Assembly: GCA_049999805.1 (NCBI GenBank)
Contig: JBNGIO010006236.1
Coordinates: 264,558 to 328,100, forward strand
From: Folioceros fuciformis
Taxonomy: Eukaryota; Anthocerotophyta; Anthocerotopsida; Anthocerotales
DNA: 63,543 nt
Direction of reading: 5' to 3'
Part shown: positions 56,698 through 63,543 of the stretch, one piece after another
Numbering within the stretch: the first letter of the stretch is position 1
Layout: the number at the start of each line of letters is the position of its first letter
Notes under the pieces: model-generated
What the model saw: the letters and a program-made list of their open reading frames with translations, nothing else
What the model was told of the DNA's origin: nothing
Databases searched by the model: none
Position numbers and translations under genes: made by a program

Positions 56698-59128
56698 TCA
56701 ATCAGGCCCATGCTCTCCAATGTGCTGGTAGTGCCGGGTCTTGGGCAGGCCCTTCGTCAGGATGTCTGCCAAGTTGTCCTCTGTTGGTACATAGCTGGTA
56801 TCTACCACCTTGCGCTCGACTACATCCCGGATGTAGTGATGTTGGATCTCTATGTGTTTCGTCCTAGCGTGGAACTTGGGGTTGGAGATCAGGGCCAGAG
56901 CCGACGTGTTGTCGCAGTAGAGTGTCATCGGCTGGACCTGCTTCTGGCCAACGTCGGCTAAGAGGGCTCGCTCCCACTCAGCTTCCTTGGAGGCATCTGT
57001 GAGTGACTTGTACTCAGCCTCTGTAGAAGAGAGCGCTATGGAGGTCTACTTCGTGCAGCTCCAGTTCACCGCAGCAGAGGATAACAGGAAACAGTGGGCG
57101 CTCAAGCTCTTCCTTGAATCTGGGTTAGATGCCCAGTCTGCATCTGTATAGCCACTGAGGAGGAGCTTGCCGGTCCCTCCGTTCTGGTACATCAATCCAT
57201 AGGTCAAGGTGCCCTTTAGATAGCGAAATATTCTCTTGACCGCAGCCCAATGCGCCTTGCTAGGATTCTCAAGGAACTGAGACATTGTGGAGACGGAGTA
57301 GTGGATGTCGGGCCTCGTCCAGCCGCTGGCAAAGAGGAGACTCCCTACGGCATGGCGATAGGGGATCCCATGCATGTCCTTGGTCTCTTCTTCAGTCTGA
57401 GGACACTGCTTAGTAGCGAGTTTTGTGCCCACGGCATAGGGGGTGGTAACAGGCCTGGCTTGGTCCAGCTTGAATTTCCTCAGTATCTCATTGACATGCT
57501 TGTACTGATGGATGATCAGCTTTCTTTCAACTCTATTCCTCAAAATCTGAATTCCGAGGCAGAATTGGAGCTCGCCAACATCTTTCATCTCAAAATGGGA
57601 GCAAAATGCGGCCCTCGAGTCAGCATGTAGACGTTCTCGTCGGCTGCGCTCTGGATAAAGGAGATGCTGAGTAGGTAGGTGTGTATAGTAGTATACCACA
57701 CTCGCTCGCTTTGCTTGAGGCCATAGATGCATTTCCTTAGCCTGAGCACCTTGTTGGGGAACTCCTTGCTGACGTAGCCTTCTGGCTGGTCCCTGTAGAG
57801 CTCTTCGTCCAAGGTACCATAGAGGTAGGCAGTCTTGACGTCCATTTGGTGGAGCTCCAGGTCCAATTCAGCCGCAAGGGCAAGCAAGATCCGTATGGAT
57901 TGCGCACGTACCACCGGGGAGAAGGTCTCTTGATAGTCCAGGCCTTCGACTTGGGAGAATCCGCGGGCCACTAGCCGGGCCTTGAAGCGGTCCACCTGTC
58001 CTTGGGCGTTGAGCTTAAGCTTGAACGTCCACTTGCAGGAGATGGGCTTCCTTCCAGGGGGCAGGTCGACGAGTTCCCAGGTCTTGTTTTGAAGTAGACT
58101 CTGGTACTCATCATCCACTGCGATCCGCCACTGCGAGGACTCAGGTCCTACAAGGGCTTGGGAAAGAGTGGTCAGTTCTTCTGGAAGGGCCGCTGGAGAT
58201 AAAGCCGCCGACAGTGAGTTGAAGGCGGTCCTGAAGTCGGTGGATTGGTAAGGCGGCTTTGCCCACTGAGATGGTGGTGGTCGATGCCGAGTACTGCGAC
58301 GAGGCCAGGGTTGGGTGCCGGAGCAGCCGGCACAGGCTCGCCATGAGCCAACACGGGCTCCGTAGGAGGCAGCTCCTCTGGGGCAGCCGATGACAGGTCA
58401 TGGCCAAGGTCGTCAGCGGCATCGTTAGCAGGAGGTTGAACAGCGGGGGGAGTACCATTAGGGTCTTCAAGAGGCAAGCCGGGGTCAATATGCGCGTCGT
58501 CCCTAGGGACGGGGCCGTTGTCTGGAGTCTCCAAGTAGCTGGGGTCACCGTCTTCGACAGGGTAGTCGCAAGCGGTGTCGGTGTCGGCAGCCGCAAGGCT
58601 GCTGACCGGCACGTCTCCCTCTGAAGCTGGCTTGGCTGGCTCCAGAAAGGTGACAATGTGTGCCAGGATGATGTCGTGGGTCCCAGGGTCAAAAAGCTTG
58701 TAGGCCTGAGAGCTCTCGCTATAGCCCACAAAGATAAGCTTCTTTGCCCTGTCATCCAATTTGCGTCGCTTCTTGGCAGGGATGTGAGCAAAGGCTGGCA
58801 ATCCGAATACCCGTAGATGCTGAATGCTGGGCTTGCGCTGCCAATATACCTCGTAGGGGGTACAGCCAAGAACTGAGTTTGTGATCACTCGGTTTAAGAT
58901 GTAGGTGGCCGCCACAATTGTCTCTGCCCAGAAGCCTTGTGGAAGTCCGGACCATAGCAGCATGCTCCTGGTCATGGACAAGAGTGTCTGATTCTTGCGC
59001 TCCGCGACTCCATTCTGCTGTGGAGTGTAGGGTACCGTGAGTTGTCTTTGAATTCCTTGCTCCAGGAGGAAGGCATCAAACTCATGGTTGACAAACTCTG
59101 TGCCGTTGTCGCTCCGCAAGGTCTTCAA
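56698..59128 (-). pseudogene. Copia-2 pol remnant: integrase C-half, RT lacking YVDD, RNase H
   Basis: Integrase from TLRSDNGTEFVNHEF, NGVAERKNQTLLSM and LDDRAKKLIFVGY (59,128-58,172), with a frameshift near 58,290. RT from WELVDLPPGRKPISCKW, LHQMDVKTAYLYGTL and IYGLKQSERVWY to DENVYML (58,118-57,640). Then the sequence jumps to FCSHFEMKDVGELQFCLG, so the block with the catalytic YVDD is deleted. The RNase H part (57,540-56,698) has WTRPDIHYS, TDADWASN, a stop after NWSCTK, then LYCDNTSALAL and HIEIQHHYIRD. It cannot encode an active polymerase. Confidence 0.88.
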
Positions 59129-59586
59129 CTGCTGACCAGTCTGCCGCTGTAGAGGGTCAGGACGTTGTTGACGTTGTAAGTGTTGGCCAGCTGGTCCCAG
59201 ATGGCAGCAACTGTCGTGAGGAACTCCACACTGGGCACCAGGCTGGAGGCGAGTCCGCCGATGAGAAGAGCGATGGCGATCCCGTTGAGATAATCCCAGC
59301 GCTCCACGTCAGCGATCGGCCCAGTGGCCGCAGGCTTGGGGAGGCTGCCGTCCACCACTTTCCAGACGCCTTTGCCAACCAAGAGGGACTTCATGCGGAC
59401 ACGCCAGACTGGGTAATGTAGTCCGTTGAAGCGGTCTTGCTCCTTTATCTGCTCAGTAAACATGGGAATGGTGGCGGGTACTGGGGCTGAAGAGCTACTG
59501 CTTGCCATTGCGAACGTTGTGTTCAAGGAGAGTGAATTCAGTTGCTGGATGATCTGGTCCAAAAAAGAGTTAGCGCTTGTGGTCAT
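59125..59586 (-). pseudogene. Copia-2 gag, truncated and joined to integrase
   Basis: Frame from MTTSANSFLDQIIQQLNSL through IKEQDRFNGLHYPVWRVRMKS and WDQLANTYNVNNVLTLY, the gag UBN2 domain. At ~59,150 it runs straight into integrase sequence (RQTGQQLKTLRSDNG in another frame). The rest of gag with the zinc knuckle, the protease and the N-terminal integrase are gone. The frame stays open upstream to ATG 59790, but that part overlaps the leader. Confidence 0.8.
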
Positions 59587-59589
59587 AAA

Positions 59590-60546
59590 AACCAAGCTTC
59601 GGAGTGAAGGGCTGGTCACTGTCTTAGGACACATATACAAAGGGGTAGCACGGTCCCGAGAGTTCAAGCAGACATTCTCAAGTTCGGTGCGCAAGCAGCT
59701 GGAGGAGTGCCGGAGTTTGGCTGCGTGAGCCGCCGAAGGCGAAAGATGAGGTCCACAAGCTGGTCGGTAGTCCGCTCCAGCTGACCCCACAGTTCCTGGG
59801 TCAGGTACACTGAATCTGTCGGTGATGGCGTTGCCGGAGGTTAGTCTTCATGTAGCACTCGGGGTTGGGCACTGGTTGTAAGTCCTCTATCGCTGTAGGC
59901 AGGTAATAAATGGGCTGTGGAGGGGAGAAGAAAACGGGAGGGGGGCATGGGCAATTATTAAGATAATGAAAATGAGGCCCAGGAGGAGGTTCAAATAAAC
60001 CCCCGAACAAGTGTGGGGGAGCAGAGACGAACGGGCGTGCCCGTCCGGGCACGGGTGCCCCCGGTTGCGGATCTGCGCGCCCGTTGAGTGCTCCGGGTCG
60101 TTATCCGCGCCTCCCGCGAGCCCAACTCGCACGCCTTCTGCAAGCCTAGCGCCTGCCCCCGCGGCGACATGTATCTCATCGATGCCCGCGTGAAGCCCGC
60201 ACGCGACCATGCTGAGCCCGCCCGTGCCCGGATACGGACTGCCTGCGTCCGCTGAGAGCACGCCTGACTGCGCGCCTCCAGCAGGTACGTTGCCTACGCT
60301 AACTGCCTAGCCTGCGCCTGCTGGGAGCCCACCTGTACACGCGCCTCCCGCGATCACCGATCCTGCAGGGGTGGGTGTATGCACGCCCAGCACGATTTGG
60401 GCGCCCGTGCCTGTTGATTTCTCCAGGCTTGCACCTGCTGGGTTCTCCGAGTCCGCAACTGAGCCTTCCACTAGCATGGAGCCAAATCTTGGTGTGGCGC
60501 CCATGGGAATCTGGGTGCCCGGTCCTGAGTAGTGGCCTGCACCCAA
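59590..60546 (-). other. Leader of Copia-2 with Pro- and Gly/Ala-rich broken frames
   Basis: Immediately before gag one minus frame reads SVYLTQELWGQLERTTDQLVDLIFRLRRLTQ, a likely helix/coiled-coil end. Upstream lie Pro-rich (60,052-59,801) and Gly/Ala-rich (60,261-59,887; 60,546-60,307) frames with recurring GTGAQI-like motifs. This may be the decayed counterpart of the pre-gag ORFs in Copia-1 and Copia-3. It may instead be unrelated GC-rich sequence. Confidence 0.3.
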
Positions 60547-60648
60547 ACCAAGTTATGATGGTGTTCGCTTATCCCTTAAATAGGACATAAAATTAGGGTT
60601 AGACATATATTTATTTTAGGGCTCCGATGACGGTTAATTGTTAGTAAC

Positions 60649-60777
60649 TGTCGTGTCATGTGAACTACATGTGAACGTGGTTTCACAACTTACTTCTTCA
60701 CTTTTGCTTTCTCGCTTGCATATGCTTCTAGTGCGCTTGTGCGCCTAATGCGATCTACTTGCTGTTCATAAACGACA
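60649..60777 (+). repeat. Copia-3 5' LTR (putative, 129 bp)
   Basis: The right edge CGACA is fixed by the adjoining primer site. The left edge TGTCG at 60,649 is chosen as its inverted complement. The partner LTR is outside the window, so the left edge is provisional. Confidence 0.5.
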
Positions 60778-60790
60778 TGGTATCAGAGCC
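60778..60790 (+). other. Copia-3 primer binding site (initiator tRNA-Met)
   Basis: TGGTATCAGAGCC, the standard plant Copia primer site, on the plus strand. Confidence 0.9.
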
Positions 60791-61244
60791 CGGCATTGGA
60801 GATATCCACAGAGCCATCTGCTTAGGAGCACCTTCTTTGTCCAGGCGACAGAGAGCACGTGGATATGTCCAATATCCTGGATAAACAGCCAATGTAAAAT
60901 GGACTCTCTAGCAGCCAAGTGTGGCTGGTTGCTGTACCTTTCAAAGTTTGTAGGACCGAAGCTCGAGCCGCTGATCTACAAGCTGGTCGATCAGACAGCC
61001 AGTCGTGCGGAGGCTCGGGAGAGGCGCAAAAGCCTGAAATTGCGCAAGAAGGTTGTTAAAATTCAGATGCGTCGATCTAGGAACAGCTAGAGAGGTCGGC
61101 TCTTGAGAATACCTTTCTAAGAGCTGCGGGTGCTGCCGGTAGAGCGGCGTGGAGGCGCACATTTTGCTTGCAAGTTGAGAAGCTGGTGGTGCGCAGCGAG
61201 AATGGTCCAAGATCTCACAAAGGGAAACCGGCCTGATCCTTTGG

Positions 61245-61778
61245 ATGGCGCACTGTCATCGCGGTCACAGAGGGAATCAGAGAAGAGTCATCCAGCCAGT
61301 ACCTCCCTACGAAATCACAAACCTGCCTATTGAGAGAGGCAAACAGCCAAATAGACGTGTCCATAGAGATAGGATCCCGAATCTAGCCACCGCGAATCCA
61401 AGCATCCATCAGTATCGAAGGTCTGTGCAGCGACGCCACCAAGACCCAGAATCCTTGCACCCTGAGTCAGCCACCAGAGATAGTGAGGAGTCTCTTGCCG
61501 TCGCTGTACAGCACCTAACACAAAGGCTTGACAATATCAACAGCACTGCACTTTGCCGTACCCAGCTCATCCTCACTACACTTGATAGCCTTACAGATCG
61601 GATAACTCGGTTTGAGGATCACCTGCAGCAAATAGACGTCAAGCTATTTGTTTTAATGAAACCACAGCTGCAGGAGAGGAATAGGCTTACCCGAACGATT
61701 CTCTCAAATTACAGACGAGCAAAGTTAGCTGTGTGCCAATCCAGGCCAGTGGAGTCTACCAATGCGGGTAGCTGTTGA
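61245..61778 (+). CDS. Extra ORF between primer site and gag of Copia-3
   Basis: A 177-codon intact frame, basic (Arg/His/Gln-rich) at first. A helical segment follows: LAVAVQHLTQRLDNINST, LILTTLDSLTDRITRFEDHLQQ, VKLFVLMKPQLQERNRLTRTIL, consistent with a coiled coil. An acidic stretch (IDFDDYEEEVADGD, ~61,847-61,890) lies in a different frame between it and gag, as in Copia-1. No known domain. A shorter basic 63-codon frame at 60,899-61,090 precedes it and may be part of the same broken or spliced reading frame. Confidence 0.45.
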   Translation: MAHCHRGHRGNQRRVIQPVPPYEITNLPIERGKQPNRRVHRDRIPNLATANPSIHQYRRSVQRRHQDPESLHPESATRDSEESLAVAVQHLTQRLDNINSTALCRTQLILTTLDSLTDRITRFEDHLQQIDVKLFVLMKPQLQERNRLTRTILSNYRRAKLAVCQSRPVESTNAGSC

Positions 61779-61958
61779 TTCATGAGTGGACAAGGGACAT
61801 ACTCCACTCCAGAGTGGCAGAGGAACTAAGCCCAAGAAGTCGGGCTTATCGATTTTGATGACTATGAGGAAGAAGTTGCAGATGGTGACTCTGGACGAGC
61901 ATCTGTAAACACAAATCTGGAACACGTAGATTATTCCTAGTTCTGGAAAGCCAACAAA

Positions 61959-62853
61959 ATGGATGAGGATGATAAAGCACGAGATAACATGATTAATGCA
62001 CTACAGACATTGACCAGCGGTGGATTCAAGGAAAAGGACCGACTGGTCATAGGTGCTGAGTACGATATCTGGGTCATGAGGATGCAAGGCGCATTAGAGG
62101 AGAAAAATCTGTGGGATATCGTGACTGGTGATGTACCAAAACCTGCAGAGGGGTCAGCAAACTTACTTGTTTGGAAGCTGGCTGACATAAGAGCAAGGAA
62201 CCTGATCAAGTCAGGTCTTGCCCCAGAGATGATGCGTTCAGGCATCTGATGGACCAGGTGACTCAGCGTAGGACATGTGGAACCACCTTGCTATGATGTT
62301 TGCCTCCCATGACATGGCGGCGTCTATGTCTGCTTCTGTGAAATACCATAGCCTGCGAATGATAGAAGGGGAGACAGTTGAACATTACATTGCAAGATTT
62401 AGAATTGCCCGTGCAAGACTAAGCTCATCAGGAACGAAGATTACAAACTACGAAGCAGCCTGTAGACTGTTGAGTTCCTTACCACCAAGTTACGGCCCTT
62501 TCGTCACTGGTCAACAGGCCACGGCGAAAGTGGAGGCCAGAATTGCCAAGGTCTTGAAACTTGATGCAGAGCCGCTAACATTCAACGGAGTGGTTAGTGC
62601 GATGCTGCAGGAAGAAGCTACACGGCTGTCTTCACACTCTGCAAAACAGCAATCACAGGGTCAGCAAGCCCTTTTTGCAGGTAGGGGAAAAACATTCAAG
62701 AGAGGCCAAGGTGGCTGGAGTGCTAACCGTGGTGGTAGGACTGCTCCCAGTGGACCTGGTCAGAGTTCAGGCAGCCAGAAAAGGAGTGGCAACTGCAACT
62801 GGTGTGGTATACCAGGTCACTGGGCACGGGATTGTCGTAAAAGAAAGGCCGGC
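61959..62853 (+). pseudogene. Copia-3 gag (frameshifted)
   Basis: MDEDDKARDNMINALQ...GGFKEKDRLV, WVMRMQGALEEKNLWDIV up to 62,249, then a frame change; 62,275 onward gives MWNHLAMMFASHD, EGETVEHYIARFRIARARL, LLSSLPPSYGPFV and an intact zinc knuckle CNWCGIPGHWARDC. The assembly gap begins right after it. Confidence 0.85.
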
Positions 62854-62953
62854 NNNNNNNNNNNNNNNNNNNNNNNNNNNNNNNNNNNNNNNNNNNNNNN
62901 NNNNNNNNNNNNNNNNNNNNNNNNNNNNNNNNNNNNNNNNNNNNNNNNNNNNN
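62854..62953. other. Assembly gap (100 N)
   Basis: Exactly 100 Ns, the conventional placeholder for a gap of unknown size, inside Copia-3 between the zinc knuckle and the protease. Confidence 0.98.
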
Positions 62954-63021
62954 GTGCGGGCTCTCCCGAGGCACACAATGTACAGGCACTAAAGAAGAAG
63001 TAGGCACAAGTCATACTGACT

Positions 63022-63543
63022 GTGTGTCTTACCACCGCTGGTTCACACACACCAGCATGGTTTATTGATTCAGGTGCCTCCGCGCACCTCTGTCACAACA
63101 GAGCTTCCTTTAGTGAGTACAAGCCATATAGGGAAGCACAATTTGTGCTGTTAGGAGATGAACGCACGCTACCTATTGTTGGAGTAGGCAGGGTGATTTT
63201 ACCTCTACATCATGGAGGGAGCCTGGAATTAAATGAAGTTCTTCATGTACCTGCAATCACGTAGAACTTGCTGTCAGTTTGGCAGCTTACTGCAGATAGA
63301 GCACTGCAGGTCTCTTTTCGAGGGGACAAGTGCACAATAGTGAGAAGCATGGATCCAGGTCTTGCAATTGCTGAAGCTTTTCCAGTCAATGACATCTATC
63401 AATTGAGCATTCCCGGTAGCAAGCTACCTACCCTGAACCTTGCTGGACTCGGAGGCAGCCTTTCTTCTCAAGAGGTAGCCACTGTTTGGCACTTACGGTG
63501 TGGTCACCCCCATGGAAAGAAGCTACAGGCTATGGTCAGCAGC
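63022..63543 (+). pseudogene. Copia-3 protease and GAG-pre-integrase region, partial
   Basis: Protease active site AWFIDSGASAHLCHN, then GDERTLPIVGVGRV and LNEVLHVPAIT followed by a stop codon (63,262-63,264) where other elements continue with NLLSV. The same frame resumes with NLLSVWQLTADRALQVSF and reaches the pre-integrase box VWHLRCGHPHGKKL before the window ends. Confidence 0.85.

Larger units (their letters stand above)
56389..60546 (-). mobile_element. Defective Ty1/copia element (Copia-2), internally deleted
   Basis: Transcribed right to left. A 3' LTR-like end (to 56,603, starting TGTTAAG in element sense) adjoins a purine tract AAGAGGGAG. Then come RNase H, RT, the C-terminal half of integrase, and the N-terminal half of gag fused directly to integrase. 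A Gly/Ala/Pro-rich leader region runs to ~60,546. No 5' LTR or primer site is found. The plus-strand Copia-3 LTR begins at 60,649, so the missing 5' end may lie beyond Copia-3, outside the window. Confidence 0.8.
60649..63543 (+). mobile_element. Ty1/copia element (Copia-3), 5' part, runs off right edge
   Basis: A short putative 5' LTR (60,649-60,777) is followed directly by the primer site TGGTATCAGAGCC (60,778-60,790). Then come an extra ORF, gag with zinc knuckle, a 100-N gap, protease and GAG-pre-integrase to the window end. Related to Copia-1 in gag wording (GFKEKDRL versus EFKEKDRF) and in having ~1.15 kb between primer site and gag. At least one gag frameshift is seen (~62,250). Confidence 0.88.

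Noticed and set aside
58141-58869. 242-codon minus frame beside Copia-2 integrase
   Set aside because: It is the shifted-frame shadow of the integrase and linker region at 58,172-59,128.
60307-60546. Gly/Ala-rich minus frame as a cell-wall glycine-rich protein gene
   Set aside because: No signal peptide, interrupted by a stop and continuous with the Copia-2 leader; kept only as uncertain leader sequence.

Overview
This is nuclear DNA of a land plant that almost certainly makes swimming sperm, such as a fern, lycophyte or bryophyte. Evidence: plant-type genes (a PLS-class PPR protein, plant beta-adaptin, a plastid XK1-like kinase, an RH27/RH51-type helicase) sit beside a complete-looking axonemal inner-arm dynein heavy chain, a gene family lost from flowering plants. 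Ty1/copia elements primed by initiator tRNA-Met, a LINE remnant and a Ty3/gypsy remnant fill the spaces. The exact species cannot be told from the sequence.

Layout: 1-304 (-) is the N-terminus of a secreted PNGase A-like enzyme running off the left edge. 0.3-5.3 kb is repeat-rich with a LINE remnant. 5.4-13.2 kb holds three uninterrupted genes: the DEAD-box helicase (+), AP beta-adaptin (-) and a PPR gene (+). 13.2-16.1 kb is AT-rich repeats. 16.1-18.1 kb is the seven-exon XK1-like sugar kinase (+), tail to tail with the roughly 17 kb, many-exon dynein (-, 18.3-35.5 kb). 35.6-49.7 kb is a repeat block: minisatellites, an unknown element split by a 1.84 kb insertion with a CACTA-like end, a full-length Copia (39,631-46,346) and a Ty3/gypsy integrase remnant. 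50.1-54.1 kb is alpha-COP (+, three exons, 1217 aa). 54.5-55.6 kb holds a small unrecognised gene (-) with a decayed partial duplicate of its 3' end. 56.4-63.5 kb is a dead Copia (-) apparently interrupted by a third Copia (+) that runs off the right edge.

The host genes do not form a pathway. They are housekeeping (ribosome biogenesis, clathrin and COPI coats, organelle RNA editing, sugar phosphorylation) plus one sperm-flagellum gene. The most unusual material is in the Copia elements. At least two carry an extra ORF between the primer binding site and gag, and the full-length one also holds an antisense, intron-containing small gene between RNase H and its 3' LTR.

Exon boundaries were read by eye from GT/AG signals and reading frame. 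Family assignments rest on recognised motifs, with no database search.
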